This document shows, in pieces, positions 42,718 to 52,717 of a DNA stretch of 64,000 bases; positions within the stretch are counted from its first letter, which is position 1, and each line of letters opens with the position of its first letter. The notes under the pieces were generated by a model. It did not search any database and was not told where the DNA came from. It saw nothing but the letters and a program-made list of their open reading frames with translations. Both the position numbers and the translations under genes were made by a program. This stretch comes from CAISDA01 sp050258555 (GTDB lineage: Bacteria; Bacteroidota; Ignavibacteria; UBA10030; UBA8401): contig JBLMZA010000081.1 in assembly GCA_050258555.1 (NCBI GenBank), forward strand, positions 1 through 64,000, read 5' to 3'.

Positions 42718-44888
42718 AACTACGAGCACACATCGAACGATGGTTCCCGGCAGAACCCGCGGCGCGCTACAGGCGGAGGCTGTTCATGGTGAAGGCCGGC
42801 TTTGTCGCGCTCTTCCTCCTGGTGGCCCTGCGGCTCGTCTTCATCCAGGCCGTCCAGTCCTCGCGCTACCGCGAGGCCGCGCGCAAGCAATATGAAGCGC
42901 GCCTTGTGCTGCCTGCCGTCCGCGGCTCGATCTACGACAGGGACGGCAACATCCTTGCCTCGACATCGACCTTCGTGTCCTTCAGCGCCGATCCGAAGAT
43001 CGCCGATGAAGACGACAGCCGGTTCATCGCACAGCAATTCTCACGGATCCTGGGCAAGCCCCAGTCCGAGTACCTGCAGAAGCTCAACAGCGGCAAAAAT
43101 TTCGTCTATCTCGAAAAGCACGTCCGGCCCGACCTCGCCTCGAAACTTCCATGGGAGAAGATGGCGGGCGTCGTCAAGATGAACGAGCCGGCCCGGCTCT
43201 ATCACTACGACGATTTCGCCAGCCAGATCATCGGCGGCGTCAACGCCAAAGGCGAAGGCATCACCGGCATCGAGAAGGAGTTCGACCCCGTGCTGCGCGG
43301 CATCGACGGCTTCGTCATCATGCAGCGCGACGGCCTGGGCCGCAAGCGCCCCTCGACCGACTATCCGCGCCAGGAGCCCGTGAACGGCCACTCGGTCCAC
43401 CTGACGATCGATTTCACCTATCAGTCGATCGCCGAAGAGGAGCTCAAAAAAGGCGTGCAGCGCGCCAATGCCGAAGGCGGGCTCGTGGTGATGCTCAAGC
43501 CGCAGACGGGCGAAGTGCTCGCGATGGCCAACTATCCGACGACGAACCTGAATGCGATCACCAACGCCGATGCGCTGAAAAACCGCACGATCGCCGATCA
43601 GTTCGAGCCGGGCTCGATCTTCAAGGTCGTCACCGCATCGGCCGGACTTTCCTCGAAGGTCGTTTCGCCTTCGACGCATTTTTTCGCCGAGCAGGGACGC
43701 TATCAGGTGTCGCTCGGCAACGGCCATATGCGCACGATCAACGACACGCATCCCATGGGTGATGTCACATTCGCCGACGCGATGGCGCATTCAAGCAATA
43801 TCGTCATGGCCAAGGCGAGCAACCTGATCGGCGCCGAACGGCTCTATACGCAGGCCAGAAACTACGGCTTCGGCATTTCCACCGGCATCGAACTGCCGGG
43901 CGAAATCAACGGCGAATTGAAAAAGCCCGCCGAATGGTCCGGCACCACGCTCAATACGATGGCCTACGGCTACGAAGTCGACGTGACGGCGCTGCAGATC
44001 GCCTCGGCCTATGCCGCGATCGCCAACGGCGGCGTGCTCATGAAGCCCTACATCGTGAAAAAGGAAGTCGATGCTGCGGGCACGATCGTGCGCGAAGGAG
44101 TTCCGCAGATGATCCGCCGCGTCGTTCCCGAAGAGGTGGCCGAACAGGTCAAGCAGATGCTCGTCGGCGTTGTCGACTACGGCACGGCCAAGGCCGTGAA
44201 GCTTGCCGGCACGACGATCGCCGGCAAGACCGGCACATCGCGCAAGCACGGCGAGAACGGGTACATGCAGGGCGCCTATAACGCGTCCTTCGTCGGCTTC
44301 TTCCCGGCGGAAAAGCCGGAAGTGGTGATCTTCGTGATCCTCGAGCATCCCTCCATGGCGTTCTATACGGGCGCCATGGCCAGCGTGCCGGTCTTCCGCG
44401 CCATTGCCGAACGCGTCATCAACAACAAGGGGGCGCTGACAAGAACGGCGATCGCATCAACGGCGCGGAGCGAAGCCGGGACCGTGCCGATGGCATCGGT
44501 CATCGTGCCCGATGTGACGACATTGGATACCTCCAGCGCCCGGACGATGCTCGAAAAAATCGGCGTCTCTGTGCGTGTGCAGGGCGCAGGCGCCACGGTC
44601 CGCCGTCAGATGCCGGAGGCCGGACGCACGATCGCTTCCGGCACAAGCGTCGAACTCCTGACTGTGGAAGGCGCGCAGGCAAACGGCATGCGCACCATTC
44701 CCGATTTGAAAGGCATGAGCCTGCGCCGCGCGGTCAATGCGCTGGCTTCCGAACACATCCTGGCCGTCTTAAGCGGTTCGGGCATCGTCGTCGGCCAGTA
44801 TCCCGAGCCCGGCACGCCGAGTGCCGGCATCACCAAAGTCATGCTGCGGTGCGAACCGCGTCAGTTCGGCACCGCGCAGCTGTATTAA
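42714..44888 (+). CDS. ftsI: Penicillin-binding protein 2/FtsI with two PASTA repeats
   Basis: 724 residues. One N-terminal membrane helix (about 24-44), a pedestal domain and a transpeptidase with 'SIFK' (Ser301, Lys304), 'SSN' and 'KTGT' (505-508). The last ~130 residues hold two PASTA-like repeats ('VPDVTTLDTSSARTMLEKIG', 'IPDLKGMSLRRAVNALAS'). It cross-links septal peptidoglycan with FtsW. C-terminal PASTA domains make it resemble SpoVD/PBP2x-type proteins rather than E. coli FtsI. It overlaps ftsL by four bases. Confidence 0.95.
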   Translation: MKLRAHIERWFPAEPAARYRRRLFMVKAGFVALFLLVALRLVFIQAVQSSRYREAARKQYEARLVLPAVRGSIYDRDGNILASTSTFVSFSADPKIADEDDSRFIAQQFSRILGKPQSEYLQKLNSGKNFVYLEKHVRPDLASKLPWEKMAGVVKMNEPARLYHYDDFASQIIGGVNAKGEGITGIEKEFDPVLRGIDGFVIMQRDGLGRKRPSTDYPRQEPVNGHSVHLTIDFTYQSIAEEELKKGVQRANAEGGLVVMLKPQTGEVLAMANYPTTNLNAITNADALKNRTIADQFEPGSIFKVVTASAGLSSKVVSPSTHFFAEQGRYQVSLGNGHMRTINDTHPMGDVTFADAMAHSSNIVMAKASNLIGAERLYTQARNYGFGISTGIELPGEINGELKKPAEWSGTTLNTMAYGYEVDVTALQIASAYAAIANGGVLMKPYIVKKEVDAAGTIVREGVPQMIRRVVPEEVAEQVKQMLVGVVDYGTAKAVKLAGTTIAGKTGTSRKHGENGYMQGAYNASFVGFFPAEKPEVVIFVILEHPSMAFYTGAMASVPVFRAIAERVINNKGALTRTAIASTARSEAGTVPMASVIVPDVTTLDTSSARTMLEKIGVSVRVQGAGATVRRQMPEAGRTIASGTSVELLTVEGAQANGMRTIPDLKGMSLRRAVNALASEHILAVLSGSGIVVGQYPEPGTPSAGITKVMLRCEPRQFGTAQLY

Positions 44889-44922
44889 CGAATTTTTCAA
44901 CAATTATCGGCGACCCGATCGT

Positions 44923-46413
44923 ATGAATCTCAATGTGCTGCTTGCAGGCGTGCCTGTGCGGAAGATGTTCCAGACCCTCTTCGGGAAGATGGCATCGACG
45001 CACGACGTGATGGTCTCGGGCATCCGGTACGATTCGCGCACGGTCGAGCGCGGCAACGTCTTCGTCGCGCTCCGTGGCGACGCCACAGACGGGCACCGCT
45101 ATATCGGCGAGGCGATCGCCCGCGGCGCGAAAGTCGTCGTGACCGAAGACGACATGAATCCCCCCGATCCCCTGTGCATGCACACCGGCACGGTGAAGCT
45201 CGTGGTGGATGATACGCGACGGGCGCTGGCGCTGATGGCATCGAATTTTTACGGACGCCCGGCAGACAAACTGCGCGTGATCGGCATTACCGGCACCAAT
45301 GGAAAGACCACCACCGCCTATCTGATCAAGCAGATGCTCGAGTGGGACGGCACGCGGAAATCGGGACTCATCGGCACGGTCGAATATATGATCGGAGCCC
45401 GTGTGATCCCGGCGACGCATACGACGCCCGAATCGCTCGAGCTGCACGGGCTCTTCCGGCAGATGGTGGATGAAGGCTGCACGCATGCGGTGATGGAAGT
45501 CTCCTCGCATGCGCTTGCGCAGGAGCGCGTCTACGGCATCCCGTTTGCCGCCGGCGTGTTCACGAATCTGACGCAGGATCACCTGGATTATCACGGCACG
45601 ATGGAAGCCTATTTCGAGGCGAAAAAAACGCTCTTTGACATGCTCTCGCCCGACGCCGCGGCAATCGTCAATGCCGATTCCTCTTACGGCATGCGCATCG
45701 TCTCCGATACGAACGCCCGCGTGGTGACATACGGCATCGAGAGCGAAGAGGCGCGGCTGCGCGCCCTGCACCTGCGCACTTCGCAGGCGGGTTCCGAAGC
45801 GGAAGTCGACGGCATGGCCGTCAAGACGGCACTGAGCGGCAGATTCAACATGCTCAACCTTCTCGGCGCCTATGCGGCCGTGAAGAGCGTGGTGCCGGAA
45901 TTTTCGCTTCCTGCCGAGGCGTTTGCCGAGCTTAAGCCGGCGCCCGGACGCTTCGAGCTGTTCCGTTCGATGAAGGGCTGGACGGCCATCGTCGATTACG
46001 CGCATACGCATGATGCGATCACCAACTGCCTGGAAACGATCCGGCAGATCGTTCCTGCGGGTTCGAATGAAACCGTGACGATCGTTTTCGGCGCCGGCGG
46101 CGACAGAGACAGACAGAAGCGCCCGCTGATGGGCCGCGCCGCCGAACGGTTGAGCGACCGCGTCATTGTGACATCGGATAATCCGCGCACGGAAGATCCC
46201 ATGGAGATCATCCGCGGCATCACCTCCGGCATGGAGCACCCCGAGCGCGCTGTAGTCGAACCCGACCGCGCGCGGGCAATTGCCCTTGCATTGGAAGGCG
46301 CCAACGCCGGAGATATCATTCTCATTGCCGGCAAGGGGCATGAAGACTATCAGGTGATCGGCACCGAAAAAATTCATCTGAGCGACAAGGAACTCGTGAG
46401 GCGGCATTTATGA
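44923..46413 (+). CDS. murE: UDP-MurNAc-tripeptide synthetase MurE (meso-DAP adding)
   Basis: 496 residues from ATG 44923. ATP site 'GITGTNGKTTTAYLIKQML', 'TTPESLELHGLFRQMVDEGC', 'EVSSHAL', 'NLTQDHLDYHGTMEAY', 'VDYAHTHDAI' and 'VFGAGGDRDRQKRPLMG'. The substrate motif is DNPR (419-422), which in the family marks addition of meso-diaminopimelate, in line with dapA/B/D in this window. Its stop overlaps murF (ATGA). Confidence 0.97.
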   Translation: MNLNVLLAGVPVRKMFQTLFGKMASTHDVMVSGIRYDSRTVERGNVFVALRGDATDGHRYIGEAIARGAKVVVTEDDMNPPDPLCMHTGTVKLVVDDTRRALALMASNFYGRPADKLRVIGITGTNGKTTTAYLIKQMLEWDGTRKSGLIGTVEYMIGARVIPATHTTPESLELHGLFRQMVDEGCTHAVMEVSSHALAQERVYGIPFAAGVFTNLTQDHLDYHGTMEAYFEAKKTLFDMLSPDAAAIVNADSSYGMRIVSDTNARVVTYGIESEEARLRALHLRTSQAGSEAEVDGMAVKTALSGRFNMLNLLGAYAAVKSVVPEFSLPAEAFAELKPAPGRFELFRSMKGWTAIVDYAHTHDAITNCLETIRQIVPAGSNETVTIVFGAGGDRDRQKRPLMGRAAERLSDRVIVTSDNPRTEDPMEIIRGITSGMEHPERAVVEPDRARAIALALEGANAGDIILIAGKGHEDYQVIGTEKIHLSDKELVRRHL

Positions 46414-47801
46414 ATCTCTCACTGAGCGATCTTGCGCTGCTTCCGGGTGCGAAACTCTCGAGCCGTGCTCCTCTTTCCGGGGCATCGCGCCTGAGCGGCG
46501 TCTCGACGGATTCGCGCGCCGTCTCGAAAGGCGGCGTCTTTGTGGCGCTCAGGGGAGAAAAATTCGACGGGCACGCGTTTGTGCCCGATGTGGTCGAAGC
46601 CGGCGCCGCGGCGGTGGTGGTCGATCGCTCCTCTGATGTGCCGGCGTCGGTTGCCCGGCGCGCCTCTGTGGTGCGCGTGCCCGACACGGCCAAAGCCCTG
46701 GGAGATCTGGCGCTCATCTACCGGATGAAATTCGATATACCGATCATCGCCGTGGGCGGATCGAACGGCAAGACGACGACGAAGGAAATGATCGCCTCGG
46801 TGCTTGCCAAAAAATATTCTGTGCTGGCCACCGAAGGCAATTTCAACAACCATCTCGGCGTGCCGCAGATGCTTCTTCGCCTCAGGCCGAAGCATGAAGT
46901 GGCCGTGCTCGAGCTCGGCACGAATCATTTCGGCGAGCTGCAGTATCTGTGCTCCGTGGCGATTCCGACGCACGGCGTCGTCACGAATATCGGCCGCGAG
47001 CATCTTGAATTTTTCCGCACGATCGAGGGCGTCGCCGAAGAAGAGACGGAACTCTTCCGCTTCATGCAGGCCTCATCCGGCACGGCATTCGTGAATCTGG
47101 ATGATCCCTATCTGGCGAAATCGGCCGCGGGCCTGGAGGGCGCCGTCACATTCGGCATGAAGGACGCGGCATCCATGGTGCGGGCCATCGATGTGTCGCT
47201 CGATCGATCGGGTTGCGCATCGTTCGAGTGCCGCGAAACGCTTGGATCGAAGAAGCCGCGCGCGTTTCACGTGACCCTGGGCGCCTCGGGCATGCACAAC
47301 GTGTCGAACGCGCTCTCGGCGATCGCCGTGGGAGCGGCCTTCGGCGTTCCCGTGCGCTCGATTCAATCGGCGCTTCACGAGTTCCGCTCGGCATCGAAGC
47401 GCATGGAAGTATCGGTGACGCCGTCGGGCGTCACCGTGCTCAACGACACATACAATGCGAATCCCGATTCGGTCTCCGCGGCGCTCGATACGCTCATGGC
47501 GCTGAAGACCGCTTCGCGCAAGCTGGTCGTGCTCGGCGACATGTTCGAACTCGGGCGCTCGGCCGAAGAGGAGCACCGGATGATCGGACGCGCCATCGGC
47601 ACGCTTGCGCCCGATTTCCTGGTGACCGTCGGACCGCTGGCGCGCCTCATCGGCCGGGAATCGCGATTGAATCAGGCGCACCATTTTGAAACAAAAGAAG
47701 AGGCGCTCGATTTTCTGCGCTCCGTGATCACGCCGGGAGATGCCGTGCTCGTCAAAGGCTCGCGCGGCATGCGGATGGAAGAGGTCGCCTCCGGGCTGTG
47801 A
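46410..47801 (+). CDS. murF: UDP-MurNAc-pentapeptide synthetase MurF
   Basis: 463 residues. It adds D-Ala-D-Ala to the UDP-MurNAc tripeptide. 'GVSTDSRAVSKGGVFVALRGE', ATP site 'VGGSNGKTTTKEMIASVL', 'EGNFNNHLGVPQMLLRL', 'ELGTNHFGEL', 'INDTYNANPDS'-like 'LNDTYNANPDSV' and 'LGDMFELG' are present. It overlaps murE by four bases. Confidence 0.97.
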   Translation: MNLSLSDLALLPGAKLSSRAPLSGASRLSGVSTDSRAVSKGGVFVALRGEKFDGHAFVPDVVEAGAAAVVVDRSSDVPASVARRASVVRVPDTAKALGDLALIYRMKFDIPIIAVGGSNGKTTTKEMIASVLAKKYSVLATEGNFNNHLGVPQMLLRLRPKHEVAVLELGTNHFGELQYLCSVAIPTHGVVTNIGREHLEFFRTIEGVAEEETELFRFMQASSGTAFVNLDDPYLAKSAAGLEGAVTFGMKDAASMVRAIDVSLDRSGCASFECRETLGSKKPRAFHVTLGASGMHNVSNALSAIAVGAAFGVPVRSIQSALHEFRSASKRMEVSVTPSGVTVLNDTYNANPDSVSAALDTLMALKTASRKLVVLGDMFELGRSAEEEHRMIGRAIGTLAPDFLVTVGPLARLIGRESRLNQAHHFETKEEALDFLRSVITPGDAVLVKGSRGMRMEEVASGL

Positions 47802-47857
47802 TGAATGCTTCACCAATAAAAAACCGAAAACGCTTCACCTCCTAATTATTCTGTGCC

Positions 47858-48973
47858 ATGCTGTATTACCTGTTTTCCATTATTGAACGGCTCTACCATC
47901 CGCCCGGATTCGGCGTCGTGCGCTTCCTGACGTTCCGTTCGGCCGCGGCGGCCATCACCGCGCTCGTGATGAGCTTCTGGATCGGACCGAAGATCATCCG
48001 ATTGCTGCGTCGGCACCAGATCGGAGAGGCGGCGAAGGTCGAAGCCCCGAAGAGCCATTTGAGCAAGGCGGGCACGCCCACCATGGGCGGTCTCATCGTG
48101 CTCGGCTCGGTGCTCGTGCCGACCCTGTTGTGGGGTGATTTCGCCAACCGCTACGTCGTCCTGATCGTGATCGTGACATTCGGACTGGGACTGGTGGGAT
48201 TTCTTGATGACTATCTGAAGGTGGTGAAAAAGAAGCCGAAGGGGCTCATCGGCTGGTATAAGGTGTTCGGCCAGGTCCTGATCGGTCTCATACTGGGAGC
48301 GGGACTGTATTTTTCGCCGGAGCTGCGGCAGATTCATGCCAACACGCTCACGACCGTTCCGTTCTTCAAGAACGTGATGGTGGATTTTTCGTATTACTAT
48401 ATTCCGATGGTGATCTTCATCATCACGGCCACGTCCAATGCGGTCAATCTCACCGACGGACTCGACGGTCTGGCCATCGGCACCGTGGGCATCGTGACGA
48501 TGACGCTGGCGGTGATCTGTTACGTTTCGGGCAATGTGGAATTCAGCCGCTATCTCAACATCATTTATCTGAAGGGCAACGGCGAACTGGTGATTTTCTG
48601 CACGGCGCTCGTGGGCGCCTCGCTCGGCTTTCTGTGGTATAACTCGTATCCCGCACAGGTCTTCATGGGCGATACGGGCTCGCTCGCGCTCGGCGGCGCC
48701 ATCGGCGCGCTGACCGTCATGGTGAAGAAGGAACTGATTCTTCCGATCCTGGGCGGCGTGTTTTTCATGGAGACGATCTCGGTCATCATACAGCGCGCGT
48801 ACTTCAAGTACACGAAGAAGCGCTACGGCGAAGGCCGCCGGGTCTTCCGCATGGCGCCGCTTCATCATCATTTCGAGATGGCGGGCGTGCCCGAGCCGAA
48901 AATTGTGACGCGCTTTTACATCATCGCGATTCTGCTCATGATCCTGAGCCTGACAACGTTCAAAGTGCGGTAG
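47858..48973 (+). CDS. mraY: Phospho-MurNAc-pentapeptide translocase MraY
   Basis: 371 residues, about ten membrane helices. It transfers phospho-MurNAc-pentapeptide to undecaprenyl phosphate (lipid I). Family motifs 'GTPTMGG', 'GFLDDYLKV', 'NLTDGLDGLAIG', 'GDTGSLALGGAIG' and 'PLHHHFE' are seen. An AT-rich 56-base gap separates it from murF, but no terminator was found. Confidence 0.97.
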   Translation: MLYYLFSIIERLYHPPGFGVVRFLTFRSAAAAITALVMSFWIGPKIIRLLRRHQIGEAAKVEAPKSHLSKAGTPTMGGLIVLGSVLVPTLLWGDFANRYVVLIVIVTFGLGLVGFLDDYLKVVKKKPKGLIGWYKVFGQVLIGLILGAGLYFSPELRQIHANTLTTVPFFKNVMVDFSYYYIPMVIFIITATSNAVNLTDGLDGLAIGTVGIVTMTLAVICYVSGNVEFSRYLNIIYLKGNGELVIFCTALVGASLGFLWYNSYPAQVFMGDTGSLALGGAIGALTVMVKKELILPILGGVFFMETISVIIQRAYFKYTKKRYGEGRRVFRMAPLHHHFEMAGVPEPKIVTRFYIIAILLMILSLTTFKVR

Positions 48974-48986
48974 GAAGATAAACAAG

Positions 48987-50372
48987 ATGCGTCCTGAAGA
49001 ATTACACGGAAAGAAAATCTCGATCCTCGGCGCCGAGCGCAGCGGCATCGCCGCGGCCTTGCTTCTGGCACGCTCCGGGGCGGATGTGTTTGTGAGCGAT
49101 GCGGCGCCCCTGGAAAAGATCCGCGAGAATGTCTCGGTCCTGGCCGAGCAGGGCATCGCCTTCGAATCGGGCGCGCACTCGGACAGAGTCTATGAGGCGG
49201 CGCTCATCGTCGTGAGCCCGGGCGTGCCCTCGACGGCGCCTGTGGTCGTTGAAGCGCGCAAGCGCCAAATCCCTGTGGTCGGAGAGCTCGAGGCGGCGTC
49301 CTGGTTCTGCCACAGCCCCATCATTGCCGTCACGGGATCGAACGGGAAGACCACGACCACGACGCTTCTGGACCGCATGCTCTTTGATGCGAAGAAAGAG
49401 CACGCCACAGGCGGCAATATCGGCACGGCCTTTTCCGCCGTGGTCGAAACGGTCAGCGCGCCCGCTCCGGTGCTCCTGGAAGTCTCGAGCTTCCAGTTGG
49501 ATACGATCGAGCGCTTCCGTCCGAATGTGGCGATCGTGCTCAATATCACGCAGAACCATCTGAACCGCTACGAGTATGTGATGGAGAAGTATGCACGGGC
49601 AAAGGCGCGCATCGCCGAAAACCAGACGGCCGAGGATGTGCTCATCTGGAATCTCGACGACGAGTGGAGCAACAAGCTGCTTCCATCCAGTCCGGCGCGC
49701 CAGCTGCAGATCAGCGTGCGCTCGCGCGTGAATGAAGGCGCCTATCTCGAAGAAGGCATCCTCGTGTCGCGCCTGGCCGGAAAGTCCGTTCCGGTGATTG
49801 CCCGGGACGAGATCTCGATCAAGGGCGAGCATAACCTCTATAATGCGATGGCCGCCGTCCTGGCCGCGCAGCTGCTGGGCGTCGATACGGCATCGATCCG
49901 CGCCACGCTGCGCAACTTCAAGGGCGTGGAACACCGTCAGGAATTCGTGCGCGAAGTCGACGGCGTCACCTATATCAACAACTCGAAGGCCACGACGGTC
50001 GAAGCCGTGGCCGCGGCGCTCAAAAGCTATACGCAGCCGATCGTGCTGATTCTGGGCGGCATGGACAAGGGCAACGATTATTCGACGATCTACGATCTGG
50101 TGAAGGAGCACGTGCGCGCCATTGTCGCCACGGGAGCATCGGCCGAGACGATCGTGAACAATTTTTCGGACAAGGTTCAGGTCGAGCGCGTCAACACGAT
50201 CGGCGCCTCGATGCCCAACCGCGTGTCGATGGAGAAGGCCGTGGCTGTGGCCGCTTCGCTGGCGCGCGAAGGCGACATCGTGCTTCTGGCGCCGGCCTGC
50301 ACGTCATTCGACTGGTTCAAGGACTATGAAGAGCGCGGACGCGTCTTCAAGTCGGTCGTGAATTTATTGTAA
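48987..50372 (+). CDS. murD: UDP-MurNAc-L-alanine:D-glutamate ligase MurD
   Basis: 461 residues. N-terminal Rossmann-like part 'ILGAERSGIAAALLLARSGADV', ATP site 'AVTGSNGKTTTTTLLDRML', 'LEVSSFQLDTIERFRPNVAIV', 'NITQNHLNRYEYVMEKYARAK' (in parts), 'INNSKATT' and 'LILGGMDKG', ending 'APACTSFDWFKDYEERG'. It adds D-Glu. It lies in the usual order mraY-murD-ftsW. Confidence 0.97.
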   Translation: MRPEELHGKKISILGAERSGIAAALLLARSGADVFVSDAAPLEKIRENVSVLAEQGIAFESGAHSDRVYEAALIVVSPGVPSTAPVVVEARKRQIPVVGELEAASWFCHSPIIAVTGSNGKTTTTTLLDRMLFDAKKEHATGGNIGTAFSAVVETVSAPAPVLLEVSSFQLDTIERFRPNVAIVLNITQNHLNRYEYVMEKYARAKARIAENQTAEDVLIWNLDDEWSNKLLPSSPARQLQISVRSRVNEGAYLEEGILVSRLAGKSVPVIARDEISIKGEHNLYNAMAAVLAAQLLGVDTASIRATLRNFKGVEHRQEFVREVDGVTYINNSKATTVEAVAAALKSYTQPIVLILGGMDKGNDYSTIYDLVKEHVRAIVATGASAETIVNNFSDKVQVERVNTIGASMPNRVSMEKAVAVAASLAREGDIVLLAPACTSFDWFKDYEERGRVFKSVVNLL

Positions 50373-50393
50373 GAGAGGGAAAAAAGAACACCC

Positions 50394-51593
50394 ATGGCCT
50401 CAAAGCGCAATCATATGGACCGCTGGACGTTTCTCGTCGTCGTCATTCTCATGGGCGTGAGCACGTTCATTGTCTACAGCGCGTCGTCGGCCTGGGCGCT
50501 TCAGAATCTGAAGTCGGAAAGCGGCCTGGTGAACAAGCACATCGTGAAGGTCTTCATCGGCCTCATCGTGATGTTCATCGGCATCTCGATCGACTATCAC
50601 AAGTACAAGCATATAACGAAGTACGTGCTCATCGCCGCCATTGCGCTGCTGTGCGTGACGAAGGCCTTCGGCGGCGAGACCAAGGGCGCGGTGCGCTGGC
50701 TCTCGCTTGGCGGCTTCAGCTTCCAGCCGTCGGAGTTCGCGAAGTTCGCGCTCCTGTTCCATCTGAGCACGCTCCTGTCGACGAAGAAGGAGAAGCTGAA
50801 CGATCTGAAAAAAGGCTACATGCCGCTACTGTGGTGGGTGGGCGTGGTCTCGGCGCTCGTGCTTCTGCAGCCGAACTTCAGCATGGGCGGCATCATCTTC
50901 ATGCTCGGCATGATGATGATGTTCATCGGCGGCGCGCGCTTCAAGCATTTGGCGGTCTCGATGCTCGCCCTGGTGCCGGCATTGATCGGCTACATGCTTT
51001 CGGCGCCCTACCGGCTCAAGCGCGTCATGGCCTATATCGGACAGGGCGACAATCCGGCGGCGCTGCAGACGGCGAAATACCAATTGTGGCAGGGCATCAT
51101 CGGCTTCGGCAACGGCGGCATCTTCGGCGTGGGCATGGGCATGAGCAAACAGCGCGATCTGTTTCTGCCCGAATCCTACGGCGACTTCATCTTCTCGATC
51201 GTGGGCGAGGAATACGGACTCATCGGAACCATGATCTTCATGGCGGTCTTCTTTCTGATCCTCCTGCGCGGACTCCGGATCGCAAAGCATGCGCCGGATG
51301 ATTTCGGAAAGTTTCTTGCGCTCTCGATCACCGTGTCGATCGTCGCCTACGCCCTCGGCAATGCGATGGTGACATTGGGACTGGTTCCCACCACGGGACT
51401 GCCGATGCCGTTTGTGAGCTATGGAGGCTCGGCCATCATCTTCTCGGCATTTGCCGTGGGAGTGCTTTTGAATATCTCGGCGCAGACGGATATGAATCCG
51501 CGTCTGGAGCCGGCAGACGCAGCAGGAGAGAAGGCGGCTCCGCCGCGTGCGCCGATCATGAAATCCGAACCAAGCGTCGGAAAGGTCTATTGA
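50394..51593 (+). CDS. ftsW: Septal peptidoglycan polymerase FtsW
   Basis: 399 residues with about ten membrane helices of the SEDS family. Motifs 'MVYSASSAWA'-like 'FIVYSASSAWAL', 'AVRWLSLGGFSFQPSEFAKFAL', 'LLLQPNFSMGG' (LLQPDFG variant) and 'TTGLPMPFVSYGGSA'. It polymerises glycan at the septum with FtsI. The stop overlaps the murG TTG start. Confidence 0.95.
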   Translation: MASKRNHMDRWTFLVVVILMGVSTFIVYSASSAWALQNLKSESGLVNKHIVKVFIGLIVMFIGISIDYHKYKHITKYVLIAAIALLCVTKAFGGETKGAVRWLSLGGFSFQPSEFAKFALLFHLSTLLSTKKEKLNDLKKGYMPLLWWVGVVSALVLLQPNFSMGGIIFMLGMMMMFIGGARFKHLAVSMLALVPALIGYMLSAPYRLKRVMAYIGQGDNPAALQTAKYQLWQGIIGFGNGGIFGVGMGMSKQRDLFLPESYGDFIFSIVGEEYGLIGTMIFMAVFFLILLRGLRIAKHAPDDFGKFLALSITVSIVAYALGNAMVTLGLVPTTGLPMPFVSYGGSAIIFSAFAVGVLLNISAQTDMNPRLEPADAAGEKAAPPRAPIMKSEPSVGKVY

Positions 51594-52699
51594 GCACGAA
51601 GCCGGCACATAGGACATTCCTCTTTGCCGCCGGAGGCACGGGCGGACATCTCTTCCCGGCCCTGGCCGTGGCGGAGGAGATCCGGAGGATCGATGAGACC
51701 GCCAGGTGCGTGTTTGTGGGGACGGAAAAGAAGATTGAAGCGCGCGTGGTGCCGATGCACGGCTATGAATTCCGTACGATCTGGATCAGCGGCTTTCATC
51801 GCCGGCTGACAGTGGAGAATGCGCTCTTCCCGCTGAAGGTCGTCCGATCGCTCTGGCAGTCGTTTGCGCTTCTTCGTTCATTGAAACCCGATGTGGTCGT
51901 CGGCACCGGCGGCTACGTGTGCGGCCCCGTGCTCTTTGCGGCATCCGTGCTGGGGATTCCGGTGGTGATCCATGAATCGAACAGCTATCCCGGCGTCACC
52001 ACGCGCATGCTTGCCGGGCGCGCCTCGGAGGTGCTGACGACATTCGACGTGACGCGGCAGTGGCTTCCCGCGGGCGTCAGTCCGATCGTGATCGGAAATC
52101 CGACGCGGAGAGAATTGGAAACGGTGAGCCGGAAGGAGGCAAGCGCCTCATTCGGACTCGATCCCGGAAAAAAGACGCTCCTGGTCTTCGGCGGAAGTCT
52201 GGGCGCGCAATCGATCAACGAGGCGCTCGATGCGTGCGTCGAAAAACTTTCGGAAGAGGACGGCATACAGGTGATCTGGCAGACGGGAAGTTATCCCGGT
52301 GCCGAGCACTTCCTCTCGCATGCATCGGGGATGGTGCATGTCTCGGCGTTCATCGATGGCATGAGCGCGGCCTATGCCGCATCCGATCTGGCTGTCTGCC
52401 GTTCGGGCGCAACGACACTGGCCGAGCTGACGCGCCTGGGAAAGCCGGCGATTCTTGTGCCCTATCCGCATGCGGCGGCCAATCATCAGGAGCTCAACGC
52501 CCGGGCGCTGGTGGAAGCAGGAGCGGCACGGATGATCGAAGACGCAAAAGTCGGCGCCGAGCTGCGCGCAGCGGTCACGGCGCTGGTGAACGACGCCGAA
52601 GGCATGGAGACGATGCGCCGCAAGAGCCGCGCGCTCGGCAAGCCCGATGCGGGCCGGATGATCGCGGAACGCATCATGCACCTGGCCGGGAAACACTAA
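51590..52699 (+). CDS. murG: UDP-GlcNAc:lipid I GlcNAc transferase MurG
   Basis: 369 residues beginning at a TTG that overlaps the ftsW stop (TTGA). 'FAAGGTGGHLFPALAVAEEI', 'GTGGYVCGPVLFAA', 'IHESNSYPGVTTRMLA', 'VFGGSLGAQSIN' and 'VCRSGATTLAEL' identify MurG, which makes lipid II on the inner face of the membrane. The TTG is chosen because the next in-frame ATG would remove the nucleotide-binding loop. Confidence 0.96.
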   Translation: MSTKPAHRTFLFAAGGTGGHLFPALAVAEEIRRIDETARCVFVGTEKKIEARVVPMHGYEFRTIWISGFHRRLTVENALFPLKVVRSLWQSFALLRSLKPDVVVGTGGYVCGPVLFAASVLGIPVVIHESNSYPGVTTRMLAGRASEVLTTFDVTRQWLPAGVSPIVIGNPTRRELETVSRKEASASFGLDPGKKTLLVFGGSLGAQSINEALDACVEKLSEEDGIQVIWQTGSYPGAEHFLSHASGMVHVSAFIDGMSAAYAASDLAVCRSGATTLAELTRLGKPAILVPYPHAAANHQELNARALVEAGAARMIEDAKVGAELRAAVTALVNDAEGMETMRRKSRALGKPDAGRMIAERIMHLAGKH

Positions 52700-52717
52700 C
52701 AAGAAAGAAGAATCGCC